Below the pieces are notes generated by a model. It was not told where the DNA came from. It saw only the letters and a list, made by a program, of their open reading frames with translations, and ran no database searches. From Terrimonas pollutisoli (GTDB lineage Bacteria; Bacteroidota; Bacteroidia; Chitinophagales; Chitinophagaceae): 64,000 nt of DNA. Position numbers and translations under genes: made by a program. The stretch is from the NCBI RefSeq assembly GCF_029360765.1, contig NZ_JARKNA010000010.1:62001-126000 (forward strand). The letters run 5' to 3'. Below are positions 1-8,938 of the stretch, in pieces. The first letter of the stretch is position 1. Each line of letters begins with the position of its first letter.

Positions 1-651
1 CAGTTTACTGTCACCAAGGATCGGCTATACAGTTTTGAAGCAGACAATTCCAAACTAGAGCCAGTACTCAAAACCTTGTTGCGGGCTTATGAAGGAATAT
101 TTGATCATCCTTCCTTTATTTCTGAACTGGTAGTCGCCCAACTAATAAAGAAAGACGTAGAGGAGGTCAAACAGCAACTCCATGAAATCGACAGGACCGG
201 TGTCATCGAATATATCCCGCGAAAGGATACACCACAATTGTATTTTTTAAGGAACAGGATAAAAACAGAAGAGCTGACCATCAACATGGCTGCTTATAAG
301 CAACGAAAAGAAAAATTCCTGAGCCGGTCAAAGCAAATGATCCATTTTGTAAAAGAAGAATTACAATGCCGCAGCCAGGTGATCGGTTTCTATTTTGGCG
401 ATGATGCATTAAGGCCATGTGGCATTTGCGACAACTGTCTTCGCCAGAAAACAGTTGAACTAAGCAGGCAGGAGTTTGATTTCATCCATACGGCTATTTT
501 AAAAATCACACCAGGGAAAACTATACATATAAAAGATCTGCTGCTACAACTAAATGACGTTAAAAAAGAAAAAGCCTGGAAGGTGATTGAATTCCTCCAG
601 GCTGAAAATAAAATTAAAATTGATGATAAAGGCTGGCTCAGGTTGACATAA
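1..651 (+). CDS. RecQ-family ATP-dependent DNA helicase, C-terminal part (5' end outside window)
   Basis: The reading frame is open from the first base, so this is the C-terminal ~216 residues of a longer protein. The middle carries the RecQ zinc-binding signature: a Cys in LQCRSQ, then after about 17 residues the cluster CGICDNC. A short winged-helix-like (RQC-type) segment follows and the protein ends without an HRDC domain, which fits the short RecQ version common in Bacteroidota. RecQ helicases unwind DNA 3'-5' in recombination repair; the motor domains would lie upstream of the window. The gene converges on the next one with only 15 bp between the stop codons. Family assignment is firm from the zinc motif; the exact paralogue is not determinable. 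Confidence 0.88.
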   Translation, partial: QFTVTKDRLYSFEADNSKLEPVLKTLLRAYEGIFDHPSFISELVVAQLIKKDVEEVKQQLHEIDRTGVIEYIPRKDTPQLYFLRNRIKTEELTINMAAYKQRKEKFLSRSKQMIHFVKEELQCRSQVIGFYFGDDALRPCGICDNCLRQKTVELSRQEFDFIHTAILKITPGKTIHIKDLLLQLNDVKKEKAWKVIEFLQAENKIKIDDKGWLRLT

Positions 652-666
652 GCTCTTCAACCACTC

Positions 667-1314
667 TCAACGAGCATGACGGATTTTTTTGATATCTATC
701 ACCTGCAACGGTAGCGATTCAGCTTCAACAGCCGCTATAAGCGTACGAGTCATTTGATGTATCGTAACCAAAGCCATCCCTCTTGCTTTCTGTCTCCATG
801 CCGGAACTATTTCCGCAATACCGTATAACGGCAGCAATAAAACCGGCCAGTAATGTTTTGGACCTACCACGTACCAGGGACGAATAAAAGTGCAGTTTAA
901 TCCACTCGCTTTACAATACATTTCACCATTCTTTCGCACCTGCTGGCAACTTGCCATCAACCGCGACGGAGCCATAGCTACGCTGACATAGATAAAATGA
1001 GTAACTCCTGCTTTCACGGCGGCGTCAACAGAAGCAATTACACTTCTTAAATCGATTTCTTCAAACTGTTTTGCTTTAGCGGGAGAAGGATGAGCGACAC
1101 CCAGCAGCTGTACAAATACTGAATCTTTAGGGATCGATGATTCGAAAGAAAGACTGTCAAAAGGATCGGCAATCACTGCTTTTACGCCGGTCTCAAGTTT
1201 TTGTTCACTGCCCTTTCTTACAAGGCCAATAACCTGGTGACCGCGATGCAGCAGTTGTTTTATTAATCGCTGACCGATATAACCTGTAGCTCCGGTGATA
1301 AAAACGGTTTTCAT
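667..1314 (-). CDS. NAD(P)-binding SDR / NmrA-like protein
   Basis: A 215-residue protein that opens with a Rossmann fold signature (VFITGATGYIGQRLI, GxxGxxG at residues ~8-13), followed by a short extended/atypical short-chain dehydrogenase body. The segment HFIYVSVAMAPS is in the place where extended SDRs carry the Ser of the catalytic triad, but no clear YxxxK is seen, so it may bind NAD(P) without classical dehydrogenase activity. The C-terminus is short compared with true sugar epimerases (about 300 residues). No partner gene is close enough to suggest an operon. The substrate cannot be predicted. Confidence 0.75.
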   Translation of the reverse strand: MKTVFITGATGYIGQRLIKQLLHRGHQVIGLVRKGSEQKLETGVKAVIADPFDSLSFESSIPKDSVFVQLLGVAHPSPAKAKQFEEIDLRSVIASVDAAVKAGVTHFIYVSVAMAPSRLMASCQQVRKNGEMYCKASGLNCTFIRPWYVVGPKHYWPVLLLPLYGIAEIVPAWRQKARGMALVTIHQMTRTLIAAVEAESLPLQVIDIKKIRHAR

Positions 1315-1365
1315 TGCGTGTGAGTTAAACGATCAATACGCAATCGTAGCAGGGAAAAACAATTC

Positions 1366-2916
1366 CTAAAACAAACTTCTTCTCCTGCTTCTTCCACCCA
1401 GGCCCAATGCTCCCAATAAAGAACGGACGATGGTATTACCAGCGGTACGGGTCATACTTTTTACAACCGGGTCATCAAAAAATCCTTTTTCCTTTTTGGT
1501 GGTAGTTCTTGTTTGCTTTTCTTCCTGCTTCCGCCGTTCGATCTCTTCAGATCGTTCAGCTGCTTCATTTAGCTTATCGGTTAATATTTCGTAGGCGCTC
1601 TGGCTGTCGACTACCTGGTTGTACTTAGTAGCAATTTTTGATTTGCCGATGATGTTATCTATTTCCCCTTCAGACAAAATATCCATCCTGCTTCGTGGCG
1701 AGCACAGCATACAATGTACTAATGGCGTGGGAATGCCTTTTTCATTCAATATTGTCACCAATGCCTCGCCAATTCCCAGTTGTGTAATCAGGTCTTCTGT
1801 TTTGTAGTATGTTGTTTCCGGGTAGTTTTCTGCTGTTTGTTTGATCACCTTGCGGTCAGCCGCGGTAAATGCACGAAGGGCGTGCTGCACTTTTAGTCCC
1901 AACTGAGCTAACACCGAAGCCGGAACATCCATCGGGTTTTGTGTGCAGAAATAAATTCCAATTCCTTTGGAGCGAATCAACTTGATGATCGTTTCAATTT
2001 GTTGCAGCAAAGCATCATTAGCTTCCTGGAAAATAAGGTGGGCTTCATCGATGAACATCACCAACTTCGGCTTGTCCAGGTCGCCTTCTTCAGGACAGGT
2101 GGCGTATAATTCTGCCAGCAGTTGCAGCATAAATGTAGAAAAAAGCTTTGGCCGGTCCTGCAAATCCGTTACCCTAACGATGGATATAATACCACGACCA
2201 TCATCACTGATGCGCATGAGGTCATCCACCTCAAAACTTTTTTCGCCAAAAAAAACATCAGCGCCCTGCTGTTGCAGCTCGATCACCTTCCGCAGTATTG
2301 TTCCTGTGGAAGTAGTCGATATTTTCCCATAACTTTTTTCCAGCTCCGCTTTTCCTTCATCGCTGACGAACTGAAGCACTTTAATAAAATCTTTCAGGTC
2401 AAGCAGGGGCAATTTGTTGTCATCACAGTATTTAAAGATCATCGCAACAAGACCGCCTTGTGTGTCATTTAATCCCAAAATTTTTGAAAGCAGTACGGGA
2501 CCAAATTCACTTACGGTGGCTCTCAGCCTTACTCCTTTTTGATGACTCAATGTTAAAAGATCTACAGGATAAGCAGCAGGCTTGTACTCCAGGTTGAGCT
2601 TTTGATAACGCTCTTTAATTTTATCATTTACTGATCCTTCAGCGGCAATACCGCTGAGATCACCTTTAATATCCATCAATAAAACCGGCACACTGGCGTC
2701 ACTTAATGCTTCTGCCAGTACCTGCAACGTTTTTGTTTTTCCCGTTCCGGTAGCTCCCGCTATCAGCCCGTGACGATTCATTGTTTTAAAAGGTATCTGA
2801 ACATCGGCGCCACTTACCACGTCTCCATCCAACATGGCACAACCAATCTTAAAACTATCGCCCTTGAATGTGTAACCTGATTTAACTGTTTCAAGAAATT
2901 TCGCCTGGTCAGACAT
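1366..2916 (-). CDS. DUF853 / YjgR-like HerA-type ATPase
   Basis: Start chosen at the ATG giving MSDQAKFLETVKSGY, 31 codons inside the longest frame, because the family begins there and the upstream 31 residues look unrelated. The protein (516 aa) has a Walker A motif GATGTGKT at residues 54-61, a Walker B with FIDEAHLIF in the middle, and an Arg/Lys-rich tail ending in GGRSRRRSLF. DUF853 proteins are hexameric HerA/VirB4-like ATPases of unknown cellular role; some are described as nucleotide-driven motors on DNA. It lies 89 bp downstream of the Uma2-type gene on the same strand, so co-transcription is possible. Function beyond ATPase is not established. Confidence 0.88.
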   Translation of the reverse strand: MSDQAKFLETVKSGYTFKGDSFKIGCAMLDGDVVSGADVQIPFKTMNRHGLIAGATGTGKTKTLQVLAEALSDASVPVLLMDIKGDLSGIAAEGSVNDKIKERYQKLNLEYKPAAYPVDLLTLSHQKGVRLRATVSEFGPVLLSKILGLNDTQGGLVAMIFKYCDDNKLPLLDLKDFIKVLQFVSDEGKAELEKSYGKISTTSTGTILRKVIELQQQGADVFFGEKSFEVDDLMRISDDGRGIISIVRVTDLQDRPKLFSTFMLQLLAELYATCPEEGDLDKPKLVMFIDEAHLIFQEANDALLQQIETIIKLIRSKGIGIYFCTQNPMDVPASVLAQLGLKVQHALRAFTAADRKVIKQTAENYPETTYYKTEDLITQLGIGEALVTILNEKGIPTPLVHCMLCSPRSRMDILSEGEIDNIIGKSKIATKYNQVVDSQSAYEILTDKLNEAAERSEEIERRKQEEKQTRTTTKKEKGFFDDPVVKSMTRTAGNTIVRSLLGALGLGGRSRRRSLF

Positions 2917-3005
2917 AAGAAAATTTTGATGGAAGGTAATAGAATTGAGAGGAATAGCAAGGGCACATATCTTATTCAAACGAAAAAGTAAGCAGGCGCA
3001 TAAAT

Positions 3006-3539
3006 TCAAAATTTAAATGTCTTTTTCAAGAGAGCAGAAACTATTTTAGCATTCACCGCCTTTTGCTCTTCAAATTTTTTTCTTTTCAAATAATAGGTAA
3101 TCACTTGCTTTGAAGATGGCTCCACAATGAAATACTCTTTTACTCCGCAACGCTCATAAACCGCTTTCTTTTTTACAAGGTCATGATCCTGGTTGCCCTT
3201 CGACAAGACCTCAACGATAAGTTCAGGCACTCCATATATCTTTCCATCTTCTTTAATAATAGACAATCTTGCCGAACTGATAAAAACAATATCAGGCTGA
3301 TATGCGTTTTCATCATCTAAAAAAACGTCGATAGGAGAAGCGACACATTTACCGGTTTTTGACTTATTTGTCGCAAGCCGGATCTGGGTAAGAATTTCGG
3401 AAACAACATCCTGGTGGTTGAATGATGGTGCTGGCGACATATACAAAACATTTTCGATGACCTGGCAGTTCACACCTTCAGGAAGCATTTTGAATACTTC
3501 CACTGCTGTTCTAGGCGGATGTAACGGGTTTTTAATCAT
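3006..3539 (-). CDS. Uma2-family (DUF820) putative restriction-endonuclease-fold protein
   Basis: A 177-residue protein with the DUF820/Uma2 layout: N-terminal EVFKMLPEGVNCQVIENVLYMSPAPSF-type segment (here split around residue 25), then QPDIVFIS and PELIVEVLS, which supply the Asp and Glu of a PD-(D/E)xK-like core, then DLVKKKAVYERCGVKEYFIV. Uma2 proteins are predicted nucleases, very numerous in cyanobacteria and Bacteroidota, with no settled role. There is no cognate methylase or other defence gene beside it. It is upstream of, and on the same strand as, the DUF853 ATPase, which may be chance. Confidence 0.82.
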   Translation of the reverse strand: MIKNPLHPPRTAVEVFKMLPEGVNCQVIENVLYMSPAPSFNHQDVVSEILTQIRLATNKSKTGKCVASPIDVFLDDENAYQPDIVFISSARLSIIKEDGKIYGVPELIVEVLSKGNQDHDLVKKKAVYERCGVKEYFIVEPSSKQVITYYLKRKKFEEQKAVNAKIVSALLKKTFKF

Positions 3540-3587
3540 AAACTATTACCTCGTTTTAAAGTTACAACTTACTTTCACATTAAGCAA

Positions 3588-3965
3588 TTACAGATCTTCT
3601 TCCCGCTCCAGCATCAGCACAGCACTCTGCGGCACGATAAAATATTTTTCATTTTCGTAGATCACTTCTGTTGCACCGCTTAACAGGAAAATAGCGAGAT
3701 CGCCTTCTTTTGCCTGCAACGGTACATATTTCACCTGTTCTTCTTCACCTTTCCAGGCCTCGTCTTCTACGGGCATGGGGATGGCATAACCCGGACCTGT
3801 TTTAATGACATAACCTTGCTGCACTTTCTCTTTTTCCTGCACGCCTGGTGGCAGGTAAAGACCACTGGCGGTTTGTTCATGCGGTTTCGTGGGCTTGATC
3901 AGTAGACGATCTCCGATTACGATTAGCTTCTTCAGCCTGTTGTCAGGTGTTATATGCATTGCCAT
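3588..3965 (-). CDS. GroES/Cpn10-like protein
   Basis: 125 residues from the chosen start (MAMHITP). The central part, IVIGDRLLIKPTKPHEQTAS then GLYLPPG, matches the first strands and the mobile loop area of the Cpn10 fold; the rest (YVIKTGPGYAIP, VKYVPLQAKEGDLAIFLLSGATEVIYENEKYFIVPQ) follows the GroES order, with GATEV in place of the usual G.EV. It is longer than classical GroES (about 95 aa), with N- and C-terminal extensions and an acidic insert. A groEL gene is absent nearby, so this is probably an accessory Cpn10 paralogue. A TAATTTTG -7 element at 3984-3991 overlaps the upstream ATG, which argues against the longer form. Confidence 0.8.
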   Translation of the reverse strand: MAMHITPDNRLKKLIVIGDRLLIKPTKPHEQTASGLYLPPGVQEKEKVQQGYVIKTGPGYAIPMPVEDEAWKGEEEQVKYVPLQAKEGDLAIFLLSGATEVIYENEKYFIVPQSAVLMLEREEDL

Positions 3966-3983
3966 AGTAGTATTCTTGAACAG

Positions 3984-3991
3984 CAAAATTA
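3984..3991 (-). promoter_or_regulatory. Putative -7 promoter element (TAATTTTG) for the GroES-like gene
   Basis: On the minus strand the bases read TAATTTTG, a match to the Bacteroidota -7 consensus TAnnTTTG, and would place transcription start about 12 bases before the ATG at 3965. No clear TTG -33 element is seen at the right distance. The element overlaps the first ATG of the longest frame and so decides against that start. Confidence 0.4.
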
Positions 3992-4110
3992 AAAAATGAG
4001 CATGAATAGGGTAAATACAGGTACTCTTAACAAAATATTAGTTAGCTGCGGCCATGTTTGGCAAATGATTTAATTTTATTTGTACGTCTAACAACTATAA
4101 AATAAAAACT

Positions 4111-4806
4111 ATGGAAGGAAAGAAACCCAAAATTTTGTTGTGTGAGGATGATCCAAACTTAGGAAGTGTACTGAAGAACTATCTTGAATTAAACGACTAT
4201 GATGTTACGCTGGAAAGAGATGGCCGTTTGGGTCTTGCCGCTTTTCAACGGGAGAAATTTGACCTTTGCCTGCTGGATGTGATGATGCCCAACATGGACG
4301 GTTTCACCCTGGCTGAAGAAATAAGAGATGTAGATCCGGATATTCCGTTGTTTTTTCTGAGTGCCAAAACAATGAAGGATGATATCATCCAGGGTTATAA
4401 GCTGGGTGCGGATGATTATATCACCAAGCCTTTCGACAGCGAAGTGCTGATGCTGAAAATAAAAGCTATTCTGAAAAGAAACGAGGAGATCAACAAGGAA
4501 ACAGAGAACAAGGAATTTGACCTGGCCAGCTATCATTTTAATCCCAAACTTCGTCAGCTGTCGCATAATGGCATAACGCAAACTTTATCACCCAAGGAAA
4601 ATGAATTGCTGAAAATGCTGGCCGAGCATCTGAATGATCTTTTACCAAGAGACCAGGCCCTGAAAAAGATCTGGGGTAGTGATACTTATTTTAATGGCCG
4701 CAGCATGGATGTTTATATTGCCAAATTAAGGAAGTACCTGAAAGATGATCCAAAGATCGAGATCGTGAATATTCATGGTAATGGCTTCAGACTGGTGGTA
4801 CAATAG
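4111..4806 (+). CDS. OmpR/PhoB-type response regulator (RprY-like)
   Basis: 231 residues. The receiver domain has the acidic pocket CEDD (residues 11-14), the phospho-acceptor Asp56 in LLDVMMP, and Lys106 in YITKPF. A linker leads to a winged-helix DNA-binding domain (about 135-230) ending in MDVYIAKLRKYLKDDPKIEIVNIHGNGFRLV, the OmpR/PhoB recognition-helix and wing signature. No sensor kinase is adjacent, so it is an orphan regulator here; the sequence resembles RprY of Bacteroides. It is monocistronic, with a terminator-like hairpin directly downstream. Confidence 0.92.
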   Translation: MEGKKPKILLCEDDPNLGSVLKNYLELNDYDVTLERDGRLGLAAFQREKFDLCLLDVMMPNMDGFTLAEEIRDVDPDIPLFFLSAKTMKDDIIQGYKLGADDYITKPFDSEVLMLKIKAILKRNEEINKETENKEFDLASYHFNPKLRQLSHNGITQTLSPKENELLKMLAEHLNDLLPRDQALKKIWGSDTYFNGRSMDVYIAKLRKYLKDDPKIEIVNIHGNGFRLVVQ

Positions 4807-4832
4807 TCTGAACGGAGATTTATGAGATTTTT

Positions 4833-4863
4833 GGGATTGAGAGGAAACTTTCAGTCCCTTTTT
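4833..4863 (+). terminator. Rho-independent terminator after the response regulator
   Basis: An 8-bp stem GGGATTGA / TCAGTCCC (4833-4840 with 4851-4858, one G-U pair) has a 10-base loop and is followed by five T residues. It lies 26 bp after the stop codon. Confidence 0.7.
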
Positions 4864-4897
4864 GTTATGGAATATTATAAAACTTGCCAGGTATTTA

Positions 4898-7312
4898 TCA
4901 ATTTGCTTCCTTCCCTATCAGGTCATCATTGGAGACGCCTTTTTTCTTCGATACTCTTTCCTTCAGTTTGCCAAAGTTGAAAGTAAAGCCAAACGTAAAT
5001 ACCTGGCCAGGGTAGATGGATTTTGATTTTTTCCAAAACAAATCTTCGTTGACCTGGTTGGTAAATATCTTTTCTTTCTCAAAAAAATTCAGTGCCGAGA
5101 CAGTCAGGCTTAGTTTTTCTTTCATCATTTTATAAGTAAGTCCAGTATTGTACCACACATTGCTGTTTCTTACCGATTGAAAACTGACAGATGGCCGCCA
5201 ATAGCTGACCCAGCCACTCATAAGAAATCTTTTTGAGAAAGCATAACTCGTATTCATGGTGGCATAACCACTAAATCCTTCGTTAGGCGGCCTGGTTGCG
5301 TATTTGTTTCGTGCCCGGTTGTAAGTAAGGTTTGTATTTAGCGAAAAACTCCATTTAGGATTAAATCTTGTGTTCAGGTTAGCATTCATGGCCACTCTTT
5401 TATCCTCTCCCAGGTTAGCGTTCGTGTTGACTGTGACACCCGTTGCCACATCAAAAAAAGAATAATAAACAATACTATTATTGCTATAGCTGCCTGTAAA
5501 TGTAATCCCCAAAAAGGTGGAGCCCATTTGAAAACGGTTTTGCATGGAGACACTATGTGAAGTTTGTGGGTCCAGTTCAGGATTACCATAAGAAATATTC
5601 AACGAGTCATTTGTATTGATAAAAGGATTGAGGTTCCAGATATAGGGGCGTTGTAGCCGTTTGCTATAGGATAGCGCCAGGCTATATGCCTTGGATAGCT
5701 TCCAGGAAAATTGAACGTTGGGCAGAAAGCTAATATAATCCTGCTTCACCGTAGTTTTAGAAGTTACAAAATCTCCATGTACCAGGGTTTTTTCGACACG
5801 CAGGCCAAATTTATAACTGCTTTTTTTTGTTTTTAGATTATAGATGCTATAAGCACTGTAAACATCCTGTTCATAGTTAAAATAATCCGTATTCCTGGGC
5901 AATGGCTCATATTCCGCGGCGGCATCATATTTTACCAGGCTTTTAAAATCTGAACTGGCTCTTCGCATGATCAACTTTGTACCTGCTTCCAGCCGGTGAT
6001 TATTTCTAAATGGAAGAATGTAATCCATTTGTGCTATGAATTGTTCATTATCCGCATCATTGTTGTTAATGATATATCGTTTGCCCGAATAACTATCCTG
6101 CACACTATTCATAATCGATCCATCTTCTCCCCTGTCGGCACTTAGCCTGATAGAAAATTCTTTTTCCTTATTCCTTCTTCCTTTCGAAATAAAATCAAGA
6201 CCGATATTTTCTCCTGGATAAACCGTATGATTGGTTTCATTGAGATTCGCCGTGATCGGGGGGTCAGCCAGAAATTCCGTGGTTATATAGGTGTTCGAAA
6301 ATGTTTTGTTATCGCTATTGTAACGCCCGGCATAGAGAGAAAAAGTGTTTACACTATCGGCTTCAAAAACCAATTCAGCATTTTCTGAAGTACCATATGA
6401 ATTGACAATCGTTTTTCCCGCCAGCGTTCTGCGGCTGTATACGCTTGTAATAAAAGGGGTAGTTTGACTATAGGAACTGCTGGGCACTTTATCGCCATTA
6501 TTAAGATAGTGAGAAAGACTAAGTCCCCATTTTCCCAGTTTGACCGACAGGTTGCCGCTATGATAGTACTCCTGGTTGGTAGTATAGTTTGCCGTCAACG
6601 ATCCATTATAGCCCTTTGTTTTTTTCTTTGTAATAATATTGATAATGCCGCCCACTCCTTCTCCGTCATACTTTGCAGAAGGCGATGTAATCACTTCAAT
6701 CTTTACGATAAGCGATCCCGGAAAACCCTTTAATGCATCTTTTACATTTCGGGCAAACATGGATGTCTCTCTTCCATTCAGCAGCACTTTAAAACTGCTT
6801 TGACCATTGACAGCAATATTATCCGAACCATCTACGGTTACAAAAGGTGTTTTTCTCAAAATATCCATCGCCGATTCTGTTTTGGCCAATGGATCGTTTT
6901 CAACATTAAAAATCACTTTATCTTCTTCCACTTCTACCAGCGGCTTTTTGGATTCAATCGTTACCGCCTTTAGTTCTGTTCCTTTTCTGGCTAATACTAC
7001 TATCCCCAATTCTATCTGCTGACTAACAGTAATTGTTACTTGTTGTTGCTTTGCTGCAAATCCGGTATGTGTGATTTGCAGTAAATAGCTACCGGTGTCT
7101 ACTTTCGAAAAATTGAAATGGCCTTTTTCGTTGCTGTAAGTAGTCTGTAAAAATGTCTGCGGGTTTTGCAGGTATGCAAGCGTTACAGTAGCAAAAGCGA
7201 TTGGTTGATCAAGACTATCTTTTGCAATGCCGTTGATGCTTCCCGTTTTTACCTGCGCATGGATAGACAAACAAAGAAAATGAATAACGATCAGGGTAAG
7301 TGCTTTTCTCAT
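4898..7312 (-). CDS. Outer-membrane beta-barrel / TonB-dependent receptor-like protein with CarboxypepD_reg-like domain
   Basis: 804 residues with a signal peptide ending near IHAQ (residue ~19). Residues ~22-105 form a carboxypeptidase-regulatory-like domain (SINGIAKDSLDQPIAFATVTL). A plug-like region follows (DILRKTPFVTVDGSDNIAVNGQSSFKVLLNGRE) and then a long barrel region typical of the 'outer membrane beta-barrel family' (OMP_b-brl_3), with the motif YSKRLQRPYIWNLNPFI. This family is related to TonB receptors but usually lacks a TonB box and SusD partner; none is present here. The substrate is unknown. It converges on the response regulator gene. Confidence 0.86.
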   Translation of the reverse strand: MRKALTLIVIHFLCLSIHAQVKTGSINGIAKDSLDQPIAFATVTLAYLQNPQTFLQTTYSNEKGHFNFSKVDTGSYLLQITHTGFAAKQQQVTITVSQQIELGIVVLARKGTELKAVTIESKKPLVEVEEDKVIFNVENDPLAKTESAMDILRKTPFVTVDGSDNIAVNGQSSFKVLLNGRETSMFARNVKDALKGFPGSLIVKIEVITSPSAKYDGEGVGGIINIITKKKTKGYNGSLTANYTTNQEYYHSGNLSVKLGKWGLSLSHYLNNGDKVPSSSYSQTTPFITSVYSRRTLAGKTIVNSYGTSENAELVFEADSVNTFSLYAGRYNSDNKTFSNTYITTEFLADPPITANLNETNHTVYPGENIGLDFISKGRRNKEKEFSIRLSADRGEDGSIMNSVQDSYSGKRYIINNNDADNEQFIAQMDYILPFRNNHRLEAGTKLIMRRASSDFKSLVKYDAAAEYEPLPRNTDYFNYEQDVYSAYSIYNLKTKKSSYKFGLRVEKTLVHGDFVTSKTTVKQDYISFLPNVQFSWKLSKAYSLALSYSKRLQRPYIWNLNPFINTNDSLNISYGNPELDPQTSHSVSMQNRFQMGSTFLGITFTGSYSNNSIVYYSFFDVATGVTVNTNANLGEDKRVAMNANLNTRFNPKWSFSLNTNLTYNRARNKYATRPPNEGFSGYATMNTSYAFSKRFLMSGWVSYWRPSVSFQSVRNSNVWYNTGLTYKMMKEKLSLTVSALNFFEKEKIFTNQVNEDLFWKKSKSIYPGQVFTFGFTFNFGKLKERVSKKKGVSNDDLIGKEAN

Positions 7313-7497
7313 CTGCTAGCTTTTGATTCATTGACAGATGATTCCTCATAGCAAAGGAATTAACGACTTTTCATAATGATGGAAATAAGGCCAGGGTTTC
7401 TTTGAGGAAAATGGTTGTAGCAGTAAGAATTATGCTCTCAAACTTACAATCTATTTAGGAATAGTGAAAGGATTGGGCCACCAATGTTTTACTTAGC

Positions 7498-8532
7498 CTA
7501 AGAAAATAAGGTGCCGGCAGTGTTCATACCGGGGTTGATCTTGCCAAGGTGCTGGTAGGCTTTTGCCGTTACCTCCCGGCCCCGTGGAGTACGTTGCATA
7601 AAACCCTCCTGTATCAGGAAAGGTTCATACACTTCTTCCAGTGTTCCAGCCTCCTCACCCACGGCGGTTGCTATCGTGGTGATACCAACAGGCCCGCCTT
7701 TAAATTTTTCGATAATGGCAAGCAGGATACGATTGTCCATATCATCTAGTCCATATTCATCGACATTCAACGATTTTAATGCATGTTGGGTGATGCCGAG
7801 ATCAATATCTCCATCATTCAGCACCTGGGCAAAATCCCGTACCCGGCGAAGAAGGCCGTTAGCAATACGGGGTGTGCCGCGACTCCTGCGACCGATTTCT
7901 GCTACTGCATCGTTGGAAATGGTAGTTCCCAGGATTGCGGCTGACCTGTGAATGATCTTATTTAATGTTTCAGCAGAATAATATTCGAGTCGTGATTTAA
8001 TAGCAAACCTGGATAACAAGGGAGCCGTTAATAATCCGCTTCTTGTGGTAGCACCGATCAGGGTAAATGGATTCAAATTTATTTGTATGCTCCGTGCATT
8101 GGGGCCACTGTCGATCATAATATCAAGCCGAAAATCTTCCATGGCTGCATACAAATATTCTTCGACTACAGTACTGAGCCGGTGAATCTCATCAATAAAT
8201 AGAACATCATTCGGCTCCAGGTTAGTAAGTAGTCCCGCCAGGTCGCCGGGCTTTTCAATAACTGGTCCCGAGGTTTCTTTGATATTTACTCCCAGCTCAT
8301 TGGCGACAATACGTGATAAAGTCGTTTTTCCCAAGCCAGGAGGACCATGAAACAATACATGATCTAAGGCCTCGCCTCTTATTTTCGCCGCCTTGATAAA
8401 TATTTGCAGGTTTTCGATAAGTTGTGGCTGTCCTGAAAACTCACTGATATGTGCAGGCCGGATATTGTTTTCGAACTCCCGGTCGGCGGCACTTAAATTT
8501 TCTTTATCCTTACTCAGGTTGGGGTTTGCCAT
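7498..8532 (-). CDS. ruvB: Holliday junction branch migration helicase RuvB
   Basis: 344 residues, the usual RuvB length. It has Walker A GPPGLGKT (63-70), Walker B FIDEIHRL, sensor 1 LIGATTRSGLL with the arginine-rich LLSRF segment, and a C-terminal winged-helix domain (PFLIQEGFMQRTPRGREVT). RuvB is the hexameric AAA+ motor that drives branch migration with RuvA and RuvC. RuvC is encoded about 20 kb away in this window; ruvA is not seen. A 21-bp repeated element lies 14 bp upstream of the start codon. Confidence 0.97.
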   Translation of the reverse strand: MANPNLSKDKENLSAADREFENNIRPAHISEFSGQPQLIENLQIFIKAAKIRGEALDHVLFHGPPGLGKTTLSRIVANELGVNIKETSGPVIEKPGDLAGLLTNLEPNDVLFIDEIHRLSTVVEEYLYAAMEDFRLDIMIDSGPNARSIQINLNPFTLIGATTRSGLLTAPLLSRFAIKSRLEYYSAETLNKIIHRSAAILGTTISNDAVAEIGRRSRGTPRIANGLLRRVRDFAQVLNDGDIDLGITQHALKSLNVDEYGLDDMDNRILLAIIEKFKGGPVGITTIATAVGEEAGTLEEVYEPFLIQEGFMQRTPRGREVTAKAYQHLGKINPGMNTAGTLFS

Positions 8533-8546
8533 GCGGTAAAATTAAC

Positions 8547-8567
8547 CCCTATCCCCTAAAGGGGAAT
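8547..8567. repeat. Short dispersed palindromic element, copy 1
   Basis: This 21-bp sequence contains the inverted repeat CCCCtaaaGGGG and matches a second element at 31490-31510 in 19 of 21 positions. Both copies sit just upstream of a minus-strand start codon. It may be an interspersed repeat or a translation-control hairpin. Confidence 0.6.
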
Positions 8568-8635
8568 TAAAAAAATAAAATACTTTGGCTGCTTTGACAC
8601 GCAACTTTGTTTCTGAAGGATTGCTATTTTTGAAA

Positions 8636-8926
8636 ATGAACTTTGAACAATTCAGGGAAAGTCTTTCACAAGTTTCCCCTCCTGCGGAACTATCAGTCTA
8701 TCTTCGATCGCTTTGGTATGAAGGGAAGGGAGACTGGGAACAATCCCACAACATCATCCAGGATATTGAAGATAAAAATGCTGCCTGGATTCATGCTTAC
8801 CTGCATCGCAAAGAAGGTGATATTTGGAATGCCGACTACTGGTATTCTAAAGCAGGAAAAAAAAGACCGGCCCTTTCCTTAGAACAGGAATGGGAAAATA
8901 TTGCCAGTACTCTTATTGGACAATAA
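8636..8926 (+). CDS. Conserved hypothetical protein, 96 aa
   Basis: The ATG at 8636 (MNFEQFRESLS) is chosen over an upstream TTG, since the homologue-like core starts here. The protein is tryptophan-rich (LWYEGKGDWEQSHNIIQ, AAWIHAYLHRKEGDIWNADYWYSKAGKKRP), a pattern I recognise from a small conserved family found in several phyla and annotated only as hypothetical. There is no signal peptide or membrane segment, so it is probably cytoplasmic. The repeating helical pattern and HAYLHRKEGD.wNA.YWY could represent a TPR-like pair of helices. It converges tail-to-tail with the M23 peptidase gene, 12 bp apart. Confidence 0.75.
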   Translation: MNFEQFRESLSQVSPPAELSVYLRSLWYEGKGDWEQSHNIIQDIEDKNAAWIHAYLHRKEGDIWNADYWYSKAGKKRPALSLEQEWENIASTLIGQ

Positions 8927-8938
8927 CACATTTTTTAT

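Noticed and set aside
2914..3009. Longer N-terminus for the DUF853 ATPase
   Set aside because: The family starts at MSDQ; the added residues look like translated spacer.
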